Below, one piece after another: positions 6,114 through 12,122 of a stretch of DNA of 12,886 bases. Position numbers and translations under genes: made by a program. Source of the DNA: Pseudomonadota bacterium (lineage in GTDB: Bacteria; Pseudomonadota; Gammaproteobacteria; Xanthomonadales; Xanthomonadaceae); assembly GCA_023392975.1 (NCBI GenBank), contig JAEWNA010000024.1:1-12886 (forward strand). Reading direction: 5' to 3'. The notes below the pieces were generated by a model that made no database searches, was not told where the DNA came from, and worked only from the letters and a program-made list of their open reading frames with translations. How positions within the stretch are numbered: the first letter of the stretch is position 1; the number at the start of each line of letters is the position of its first letter.

Positions 6114-8656
6114 GCCGCGACGCCCGCCGTGCGCGCGCCCAGCGTGGCCGCGATCGCGAGGATGTCGCCGAACACGCCGGCGGCGGTCACGTCGGCGCCG
6201 GCGCCCGGGCCCTGCACCACCAGCGGGTTGTCGGCGTAGCGGCGGGTGCGGAACTGGATGAGGTTGTCGGTCAGGCGGCTGTGCAGGCTGGCGTGCCCGT
6301 CTTCGGGCATCGCAAGGCCGACGCGGGCGCGGCCGTCGGCATCGAGCTGCGCGAGGTAGCGCAGGCCGCGACCGGCGGCGCGCGCGGCGTCGAGTCGCGC
6401 CTGCATCGGCGCGTCCATTTCGTGCAGGCGGGCCATGAACTCCTCGCGCGATACGTCGCGCAGCGCGTCGGGGACCAGGCTTTCGATCTCGATGTCGGCC
6501 AGCGACAGCGACGCGCCGGCCTCGCGGGCGAGGATCACCAGCTTGCGTGCGACGTCGGTGCCGCTGAGGTCGTCGCGCGGATCGGGTTCGGTGTAGCCCA
6601 GCGCCTTGCCCTCCGCGACCAGCTGCGAGAACGGCACGCTGCCGTCGTAGCGGTTGAACAGCCAGGCCAGCGTGCCCGAGAGCACGCCCTCGATCCCGGT
6701 CAGCGCATCGCCGGTGTCGAGCAGCGAGCGCAGGGTCGCGATCACCGGCAGGCCGGCGCCGACCGTGGCTTCGTAGCGGAACAGCGCGCCGTGCTGCTCG
6801 GCCTCGCGGATCGCGAGGTAGCGGGCGCGGTCGCCGCTGCCGGCATGCTTGCTCGGCGTGACCACGTGGATGCCGGCCGCCAGCCAGTCGGGATAGTGCG
6901 CGGCGATCTCGTCGCTGCCGCTGCAGTCGACGATCAGCGCGTGTGGCAGGTGTTCGGCGCGGACGTGGGCGACGAAACGGTCGAGGTCCAGCGGCTCGGC
7001 GTCCGCCAGCGCCGCATGCGCCTGCGCCGGATCGAGCCGGTCGGCCAGCGCCATCCTGCGGCTCGAGGCCACCGCGCGCAGGCGCAGGTCGAGCCGGTGC
7101 TCGGCACGCGGGCCGCAGGCGAAGCGCGGCATCGCCTCGGCGAGCTGCGCGAGCAGGGCGCGACCGACGTTGCCCGGGCCGATCAGGCCCACCGACAGGG
7201 TCGCCGGCGACAGCCAGAAGGCGCTGTGCGCCGCGCGCAGGCCGCGCACGGCGTCGGCATCGGCCACCGCGACGGAGATGTTGCGTTCGCTGGCGCCCTG
7301 GGCGATCGCGCGGATGTTCACGCGGGCGCGGGCGAGGCCGGCGAACAGCCGCGCCGACACGCCCGGGGTGCCGACCATGCCGTCGCCGACCGCAGCCAGC
7401 ACGGCGATGTCCGGCGTCACCTCGACGCCCTCGACCAGGCGGTCGGCGATGGCGTCGGCGAACGCGGCTTCGACCGCCGCGCGCCCGCGGTCGGCCTGGT
7501 TCGCGGGGACGATGCAGCAGATCGAATGCTCGCTGGAGCCCTGCGAGATCATGGTGACGGACACGTTGGCGTCGCGCAGCGCGGCGAACATGCGCTCGGC
7601 GGTGCCGGGCACGCCGATCAGGCCGGCGCCGGTGAGCTCGAGCACGGCCATGCCGCGGACCACGCTCAGGCCCTTCACCGGCGCGTCCGGGCTCGCGGGC
7701 GCCTCGCCGGAGATCCGCGTGCCGGGCGCCACCGGATTGCGGGAATTGCGGATCAGGATCGGCAGGCCGTCCTGCATCGCCGGCGCCATCGTCTGCGGAT
7801 GCAGCACCTTGGCGCCGAAATAGGCCAGTTCGCAGGCTTCCGCGTAGGACATCGCCGACAGGCAGACCGCGTCGGGCACCAGCCGCGGATCGGCGCTGAG
7901 CACGCCGTCGACGTCGGTCCAGATGGTCAGCTCGATCGCATCGAACAGCACCGCGAAGATCGCGCCGGAGTAGTCGCTGCCGTTGCGGCCCAGGGTCGCC
8001 GGGCGGTCATCGATGTCGCGGGCGACGAAACCGGTGATCACGGTGTCGGCGTGCCGTTGGCGTGCGCGCCAGTCCGCGAAACGCGCGCGCGTCTGCGGCC
8101 AGTCGACCGCGACGCCGAGTTCGCCCGGATGCACGACCAGCACGTCGCGGGCATCGAGCCGGCCCCAGCCGGCGTCCTCGCCGCCGAGCGTGACCTGCAG
8201 CAGCCGCGCCGACCACACTTCGCCCAGGCCCTGCACGGCGGCCAGGTCGTGTGCGGGCAGGGCGTCGCCGGGACGTTCGTCGGCGATACGGCCCAGCAGC
8301 GCGGACAGCGCGGTGAATTCGGCATCGAACCAGGCGATCAGCGCGTGCGCGTCCTGCGGGTCGAGCGTGCGCGCCTCGGCGACATGGCGGTCGCGCAGCC
8401 GCGACCAGCCGTCCTGCCAGTCGACGCCGGTCGCGGCCTCGTGGACGAGCGCGGTCAGCGCGTCGGTGACGCCCTGCATCGCCGAGACCACGACCGCGCG
8501 CGGCCCGGGGGCGTCGCGCAGCAAGGCGGCGACGTCGCGGTAACGGTCGGCGCCGGCCACGCTGCTGCCGCCGAATTTGTGGGCATGCTGCCGCGGCGAC
8601 GACATCGCGGCGGCGGAAGGGGAGGGGTGAAGGTCCATATCGGTGGGAAAGTCCAT
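6110..8656 (-). CDS. thrA: Bifunctional aspartate kinase / homoserine dehydrogenase I
   Basis: An 848-residue fusion enzyme catalysing the first and third steps from aspartate toward threonine. The aspartokinase part starts with KFGGSS (Lys27-Ser32) and includes the TDVDGV motif. Two ACT regulatory domains follow, near 333-400 (GMAVLELTGAGLIGVPG) and from about 416 (DIAVLAAVGDGMVGTPG); in the family these sense threonine for feedback inhibition. The dehydrogenase part has the nucleotide-binding GLIGPGNVG at about 490-498. It ends in TEPDPRDDLSGTDVARK, where Glu690, Asp701 and Lys705 match the catalytic residues of yeast Hom6 (E208, D219, K223). The ATG at 8656 is preferred because GGAG lies seven bases upstream. 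ATGs at 8638 and 8605 lack a ribosome site, though 8605 would give a protein starting nearer the conserved KFGG. It is the first structural gene after the leader, and its stop overlaps thrB. Confidence 0.96.
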   Translation of the reverse strand: MDFPTDMDLHPSPSAAAMSSPRQHAHKFGGSSVAGADRYRDVAALLRDAPGPRAVVVSAMQGVTDALTALVHEAATGVDWQDGWSRLRDRHVAEARTLDPQDAHALIAWFDAEFTALSALLGRIADERPGDALPAHDLAAVQGLGEVWSARLLQVTLGGEDAGWGRLDARDVLVVHPGELGVAVDWPQTRARFADWRARQRHADTVITGFVARDIDDRPATLGRNGSDYSGAIFAVLFDAIELTIWTDVDGVLSADPRLVPDAVCLSAMSYAEACELAYFGAKVLHPQTMAPAMQDGLPILIRNSRNPVAPGTRISGEAPASPDAPVKGLSVVRGMAVLELTGAGLIGVPGTAERMFAALRDANVSVTMISQGSSEHSICCIVPANQADRGRAAVEAAFADAIADRLVEGVEVTPDIAVLAAVGDGMVGTPGVSARLFAGLARARVNIRAIAQGASERNISVAVADADAVRGLRAAHSAFWLSPATLSVGLIGPGNVGRALLAQLAEAMPRFACGPRAEHRLDLRLRAVASSRRMALADRLDPAQAHAALADAEPLDLDRFVAHVRAEHLPHALIVDCSGSDEIAAHYPDWLAAGIHVVTPSKHAGSGDRARYLAIREAEQHGALFRYEATVGAGLPVIATLRSLLDTGDALTGIEGVLSGTLAWLFNRYDGSVPFSQLVAEGKALGYTEPDPRDDLSGTDVARKLVILAREAGASLSLADIEIESLVPDALRDVSREEFMARLHEMDAPMQARLDAARAAGRGLRYLAQLDADGRARVGLAMPEDGHASLHSRLTDNLIQFRTRRYADNPLVVQGPGAGADVTAAGVFGDILAIAATLGARTAGVAA

Positions 8657-8659
8657 GAA

Positions 8660-8679
8660 GGGGCTCCGGTGGGGGCCCC
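8660..8679 (-). promoter_or_regulatory. Ribosome binding site of thrA with an overlapping hairpin
   Basis: On the minus strand GGAG (8667-8664) sits seven bases before the thrA ATG. A 5-bp stem, GGGGC (8679-8675) with GCCCC (8664-8660), closes a 10-base loop that contains most of this GGAG and ends three bases before the ATG. It could reduce thrA initiation when formed. The minus-strand GGGGC at 8715-8711, in the upstream attenuator region, could pair with the same GCCCC instead. Confidence 0.4.
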
Positions 8680-8699
8680 GCGTTCCAGATTGCGCGGCG

Positions 8700-8729
8700 A
8701 CCCTCCCCGCGCCCCTGGAGGGTGCGGGG
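8700..8729 (-). promoter_or_regulatory. Candidate thr attenuator stems (terminator-like)
   Basis: Two overlapping, mutually exclusive stems lie between the leader stop and thrA. Stem A is a perfect 7-bp inverted repeat, 8700-8706 with 8717-8723, around a 10-base loop. Stem B is a perfect 6-bp stem, 8705-8710 with 8724-8729, around a 13-base loop. Their position just after a Thr/Ile-rich leader is that of an attenuator terminator. No U run follows, so a canonical intrinsic terminator is not shown. Termination might rely on GC-rich stems alone, on Rho, or not occur. Confidence 0.45.
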
Positions 8730-8775
8730 CGTGGGGTCGAGAGGGTCAGTCCTTCCCGCCGCCGCAGCCCGCACC
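8721..8775 (-). promoter_or_regulatory. Candidate antiterminator stem of the thr leader
   Basis: GGTGCGGG inside the leader ORF (8775-8768, over its Gly-Ala-Gly codons just after the Thr/Ile run) is perfectly complementary to CCCGCACC at 8728-8721. This 8-bp pairing uses bases required by both terminator-like stems, so it would exclude them. A ribosome stalled on the upstream Thr or Ile codons would leave GGTGCGGG free to pair, as in classical attenuation. Confidence 0.45.
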
Positions 8776-8883
8776 ACCGGGAGTCCCGGTCGTGCGGATC
8801 AGGGTGATGGTCGCGATCGACGAAGCGGCGTTTCCGCACGGGCGGCGGAAGGCGGCGTCGGCGAGGGCGGCGGCAGGGGACAT
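8746..8883 (-). CDS. thrL: thr operon leader peptide
   Basis: A 45-codon ORF ends 89 nt before thrA. Its C-terminal half holds SIATITLIRTTGTP, with five Thr and three Ile codons within fourteen, followed by GGAG. E. coli ThrL ends in a similar Thr/Ile run followed by TTGNGAG. In that family ribosome stalling at these codons, when charged Thr- or Ile-tRNA is scarce, lets transcription continue into thrABC. The frame is set by the TGA at 8746-8748. The ATG at 8883 is the only in-frame ATG between the leuB stop and the Thr/Ile run. There is no Shine-Dalgarno sequence before it, and the predicted promoter lies only eight bases away, so leaderless translation is plausible. The N-terminal part (SPAAALADAAFRRPCG) has no Thr or Ile and is longer than in E. 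coli (21 residues). A later non-ATG start cannot be excluded. Confidence 0.75.
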   Translation of the reverse strand: MSPAAALADAAFRRPCGNAASSIATITLIRTTGTPGGAGCGGGKD

Positions 8884-8890
8884 GCGGCAG

Positions 8891-8919
8891 GTGTAAACGA
8901 TCGGGCGGCGGGGCGTCAA
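8891..8919 (-). promoter_or_regulatory. Predicted sigma-70-like promoter of the thr operon
   Basis: On the minus strand TTGACG (8919-8914) matches five of six -35 consensus bases. A -10-like TTTACA (8897-8892, spacer 16) or TTACAC (8896-8891, spacer 17) follows; both match TATAAT poorly. It lies in the 91-nt gap between the leuB stop and the leader ATG, the only AT-richer spot there. A start 6-8 nt beyond the -10 box would fall at or within two bases of the leader ATG. Confidence 0.5.
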
Positions 8920-8974
8920 CCAAGGTTCGGGTGCGGGGCGATGGCTGCCTTCGCGGCGGCTCCGCCCTGGCGGG

Positions 8975-10057
8975 TCAGTCGCGCAGGACCACCGCCGTGC
9001 AGTCGATTTCAAGCTGCGCCACGATGGCGGATGTCATCGATTCGGTGCCGATCGCGGTGCCGGCCGGGGCCAGGTCCGCGGTCAGGGCGCCATGGTCGAT
9101 GGCCGCGGCCACCGCCTTCTCGATGCATTGGGCCTCTGCCTCCAGTCCCAGCGAATGCCGCAGCAGCAGTGCCGCGCTGAGGATCGCGCCGCATGGGTTG
9201 GCGATGCCGCGGCCGGCGATGTCCGGCGCGGAGCCGTGGATCGGCTCGTACACGCCGAGCCGGCCTTCGCCCAGCGACGCCGACGGCAGCAGGCCCATCG
9301 ACCCGGCCAGCATCGAGGCCTCGTCGGTGAGGATGTCGCCGAACATGTTCTCGGTGACGATCACGTCGTAGTCGCGCGGCCGCGAGATCAGGTGCATCGC
9401 CATGCTGTCGACCAACTGGTGCTCGAGCGTCACGTCGGGGAATTCGTCGCGGGCGACGCGGGTGGCGACGTCGCGCCACAGTCGCGAGGTCTCCAGCACG
9501 TTGGCCTTGTCGACCGAGACGACGTGCTTGCGGCGGCCGCGGGCCAGCGTGCAGGCGCGGCGGACGACGCGCTCGATCTCCGCGACCGTGTATTCGCACA
9601 GGTCGCTGGCGCTGCTGTCGGTGCGGGTGCGCGCGCCGAAGTACACGCCACCGGTGAGTTCGCGCACCACGATCATGTCGACCCCCGCGAGCAGGTGCGA
9701 CTTGATCGGCGACGCCGACAGCGTCACCGGATGCGTGCGCACCGGACGCAGGTTGGCGTACAGACCGAGTTCCTTGCGCAGGCGCAGCAGACCCTGTTCC
9801 GGACGCACCGCGCCGGTGCCCCACTTCGGGCCGCCGACGGCGCCGAGCAGCACCCCGTCGGCGCGGCGGCAGGCGTCGAGGGTGGCGTCGGAGACCGGCG
9901 CGCCCTCGGCGTCGATGGCCGCGCCGCCGATCAGGCGGGTCTCGAAGCGGAAGTCGTGGCCGTAGCGTCGGCCGGCGGCCTGCAGCACGGCCACCGCGGC
10001 GGCGGTGACCTCCGGACCGATGCCGTCGCCGGGCAGGAGGACGATGTCAGCGCGCAT
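8975..10057 (-). CDS. leuB: 3-isopropylmalate dehydrogenase
   Basis: This 360-residue cytoplasmic NAD-dependent enzyme oxidises and decarboxylates 3-isopropylmalate to 2-ketoisocaproate, the third step specific to leucine. The start LLPGDGIGPEV is the family N-terminal signature. The catalytic lysine is in DKANVL (Lys184). VDSMAMHL and DVIVTENMFGDILTDEAS carry the metal-binding aspartates and the family signature, and GSAPDIAG follows near the C-terminus. The ATG at 10057 is preferred over the in-frame GTG at 10066, because AAGG lies eight bases before it and the product then begins MRADIVLLPGDG. The gene overlaps the leuD end by 11 nt, so it is the last gene of leuACDB. The thr promoter follows its stop with no clear terminator between. 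The length is normal for the family. Confidence 0.96.
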   Translation of the reverse strand: MRADIVLLPGDGIGPEVTAAAVAVLQAAGRRYGHDFRFETRLIGGAAIDAEGAPVSDATLDACRRADGVLLGAVGGPKWGTGAVRPEQGLLRLRKELGLYANLRPVRTHPVTLSASPIKSHLLAGVDMIVVRELTGGVYFGARTRTDSSASDLCEYTVAEIERVVRRACTLARGRRKHVVSVDKANVLETSRLWRDVATRVARDEFPDVTLEHQLVDSMAMHLISRPRDYDVIVTENMFGDILTDEASMLAGSMGLLPSASLGEGRLGVYEPIHGSAPDIAGRGIANPCGAILSAALLLRHSLGLEAEAQCIEKAVAAAIDHGALTADLAPAGTAIGTESMTSAIVAQLEIDCTAVVLRD

Positions 10058-10634
10058 GGGAAGCACCTTCGAAGCGTTGGATGTGGGGAAGTTGGCGGAG
10101 CAGGTAGCCGAGCTGGTCGACGCCTTCGAGCAGGCAGGTCCGCGCGAAGCCGTCGATCGGGAAGCCGAAGACGCGGCCGTCGGGCAGCGTGACCGTGGCC
10201 GCGGCGACGTCGATGTCGAGTTCCAGGCCGGGCTGCGCCAGCAGTTCGTCGACGACCGCTTCGTCGAGGACGATCGGCAGCAGGCCGTTCTTCAGCGCGT
10301 TGCTGCGGAAGATGTCGGCGATCTCGGCGCTGACCACCGCGCGCAGACCGGCGTCGCGCAGCGCCCACGGCGCGTGCTCGCGCGAGGAGCCGCAGCCGAA
10401 GTTGCGACCGGCGACGAGGATCTGCGCGCCCTGCGCCTCGGGGCGATTGAGCGGGAAGTCGGGATCGGGCGAACCGTCCTCGCGCCAGCGCCAGTCGTTG
10501 AAGGCGTGGCGGCCGAGCCCGGCGCGCGTGGTGGTGGTGAGGAACCGCGCCGGGATGATCCGGTCGGTGTCGATGTTGCGTTCCGGCAGGCAGACGGTGC
10601 GCGACTGCAGGCGGGCCAGGGCGTCGGCGCTCAT
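10047..10634 (-). CDS. leuD: 3-isopropylmalate dehydratase, small subunit
   Basis: A 195-residue cytoplasmic swivel-domain subunit that pairs with LeuC to isomerise 2-isopropylmalate to 3-isopropylmalate. NIDTDRIIPARFLTT near residue 20 and the substrate-contact motif GRNFGCGSSREHAPWAL near the middle are diagnostic of the aconitase swivel family. The ATG at 10634 overlaps the leuC stop as ATGA. AGGAG eight bases upstream (10647-10643) is a good ribosome site located inside the leuC tail. The leuD stop lies 11 nt past the leuB start, so all three genes are likely translationally coupled. Slightly short for the family but all motifs are present. Confidence 0.95.
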   Translation of the reverse strand: MSADALARLQSRTVCLPERNIDTDRIIPARFLTTTTRAGLGRHAFNDWRWREDGSPDPDFPLNRPEAQGAQILVAGRNFGCGSSREHAPWALRDAGLRAVVSAEIADIFRSNALKNGLLPIVLDEAVVDELLAQPGLELDIDVAAATVTLPDGRVFGFPIDGFARTCLLEGVDQLGYLLRQLPHIQRFEGASHAR

Positions 10635-12091
10635 GCGGCATGCTCCTGGGCGGCGTGCTCCTGCACGGCGTCGCGCGAGAGCGTGCGCGGATCGACGATG
10701 CGCCCGGCCACCGCGCAGGCGGCGGCCGTCGCGGGCGAGGCCAGCACGGTGCGCGCATCGCGCCCCTGGCGGCCCTCGAAATTGCGGTTGCTGGTGGAGA
10801 CGGCCAACTGGCCGGGGCCGACGAGATCGCCGTTCATCGCGATGCACATCGAGCAGCCGGGTTCGCGCCATTCCGCGCCCGCGGCGCGGACGATGCGGTC
10901 GATGCCCTCGGCCTCGGCCGCGCGCTGCACCTGCACCGAGCCGGGCACCACCAGCATCCGCACCCGCGGATGGACCTTGCGGTCGAGCAGCACCTCGGCG
11001 ACCTGGCGCATGTCGCCCAGGCGGCCGTTGGTGCAGCTGCCGACGAACACCACGTCGACCGGCTGGCCGGCCAGCGGTGTGCCGCCTGCGAACTTCATGT
11101 AGTCGAGCGCGCGCTGCGCGTCGGCGTCGTTCGCGACCGGCACGTCGGCGTCGATCGCGACCACCTGCCCGGGATGCGTGCCCCAGGTGACGGTCGGCGC
11201 GATGTCGGCGGCGTCGATGCGCACGGTGCGGTCGAAGCTCGCACCGTCGTCGCTGCGCAACTGCGACCAGCGCGCGACCGCGGCCTTCCAGTCGGGGCCG
11301 CGCGGCGCGCGCGGGGTCTTCGCCAGCCACTCGAACGTGGTCGCATCCGGCGCGATCAGGCCCGCGCGTGCGCCGGCCTCGATCGACATGTTGCAGACGG
11401 TCATGCGTTCTTCCATCGACAGCGCCCGGATCGCGCTGCCGCGGTATTCGATGACGTGGCCGGTGCCGCCGGCGACGCCGATCGTCCCGATCACGTGCAG
11501 GATCAGATCCTTGGCGGTGACGCCCGGCGCCAGCGCGCCTTCGACCTCGATCGCCAGCGTCTTCGGCTTGCGCTGCAGCAGGCATTGCGTCGCCAGCACG
11601 TGGCCGACCTCGCTGGTGCCGATGCCGAACGCGAGCGCGCCGAACGCGCCGTGCGTGGCGGTGTGGCTGTCGCCGCAGACGATGGTCATACCCGGCCGGG
11701 TCAGGCCCAGTTCCGGCCCGATCACGTGGACGATGCCGCGATGGTCGCTGCCGAAGTCGAACAGTTCGACGCCATGCTTCGCGCAGTTCGCACGCAGGGT
11801 GTCGACCTGCTTTTCCGCATCGGGCGTGTAGTAGTCGTGGGTGCCGTCGGCCCTGGCCGGCGTGGTCGGCGTGCTGTGGTCCAGCGTGCCCTTGGTCAGG
11901 TCGGGCCGGCGCACGGTCAGGCCGCGCGATTCCAGTTCGGCGAACGCCTGCGGCGTGGTGACTTCGTGGATGAGGTGCAGGTCGATGTAGAGCACGGCGG
12001 GCGCATCGGCGGTCTCGGGGACGACGACGTGCGCATCCCAGAGTTTGTCGAACAGCGTTCTGGGAGTGTTCGGGGCTTGGTCGGAGGGCAT
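10631..12091 (-). CDS. leuC: 3-isopropylmalate dehydratase, large subunit
   Basis: This 486-residue cytoplasmic iron-sulfur subunit of the aconitase superfamily forms the LeuCD isomerase with the LeuD protein. TLFDKLWDAHVV is the usual LeuC opening. VCGDSHTATHGAFGALAFGIGTSE is an active-site signature split here by normal family variation. The [4Fe-4S] ligands are Cys353 (GSCTNGRLGDM) and Cys413/Cys416 (PGCSMCIAMN). The ATG at 12091 is the only candidate that keeps the N-terminus, yet no Shine-Dalgarno is present. The 31-nt gap after leuA is pyrimidine-rich with CCTCC-like runs, so coupling to leuA translation is likely. The C-terminus ends in a duplicated QEHAA. The protein is slightly longer than typical (about 466-480) because of a 10-residue N-terminal extension and this tail. 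Confidence 0.96.
   Translation of the reverse strand: MPSDQAPNTPRTLFDKLWDAHVVVPETADAPAVLYIDLHLIHEVTTPQAFAELESRGLTVRRPDLTKGTLDHSTPTTPARADGTHDYYTPDAEKQVDTLRANCAKHGVELFDFGSDHRGIVHVIGPELGLTRPGMTIVCGDSHTATHGAFGALAFGIGTSEVGHVLATQCLLQRKPKTLAIEVEGALAPGVTAKDLILHVIGTIGVAGGTGHVIEYRGSAIRALSMEERMTVCNMSIEAGARAGLIAPDATTFEWLAKTPRAPRGPDWKAAVARWSQLRSDDGASFDRTVRIDAADIAPTVTWGTHPGQVVAIDADVPVANDADAQRALDYMKFAGGTPLAGQPVDVVFVGSCTNGRLGDMRQVAEVLLDRKVHPRVRMLVVPGSVQVQRAAEAEGIDRIVRAAGAEWREPGCSMCIAMNGDLVGPGQLAVSTSNRNFEGRQGRDARTVLASPATAAACAVAGRIVDPRTLSRDAVQEHAAQEHAA
10634..10663 (-). repeat. 15-bp tandem duplication at the leuC/leuD junction
   Basis: Two adjacent copies of CAGGAGCAYGCCGCN (10663-10649 and 10648-10634 on the minus strand) match at 13 of 15 positions. 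They encode the repeated QEHAA-QEHAA tail of LeuC. The downstream copy supplies the AGGAG ribosome site used by leuD, and the upstream copy is a spare AGGAG 15 nt farther away. Confidence 0.85.
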
Positions 12092-12122
12092 GGCGTTCGA
12101 GGATGGAGGGCGGAGGAAGGGA

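Noticed and set aside
5021..8896. A 1291-codon plus-strand ORF opposite thrA/thrB
   Set aside because: It is the antisense shadow of thrA and thrB in GC-rich DNA. The product is Arg/Ala/Gly-rich low complexity with no domain, while the minus strand encodes clear enzymes.
8657..8923. Reading thrA from the upstream in-frame start at 8923
   Set aside because: This would translate through the promoter, leader and attenuator in a frame with Arg/Pro-rich sequence unlike any aspartokinase. The Thr/Ile leader frame overlaps it and fits better.
8884..9012. Extension of the leader peptide back to 9012 inside leuB
   Set aside because: That ATG is within leuB coding sequence and the extended frame spans the predicted promoter. 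The Arg/Pro-rich extension is not leader-like.
10058..10066. GTG start of leuB at 10066
   Set aside because: The ATG at 10057 has a properly spaced AAGG, and the conserved N-terminus begins there.
9092..10192. A 366-codon plus-strand ORF opposite leuB
   Set aside because: Shadow of leuB; no recognisable domain and biased composition.
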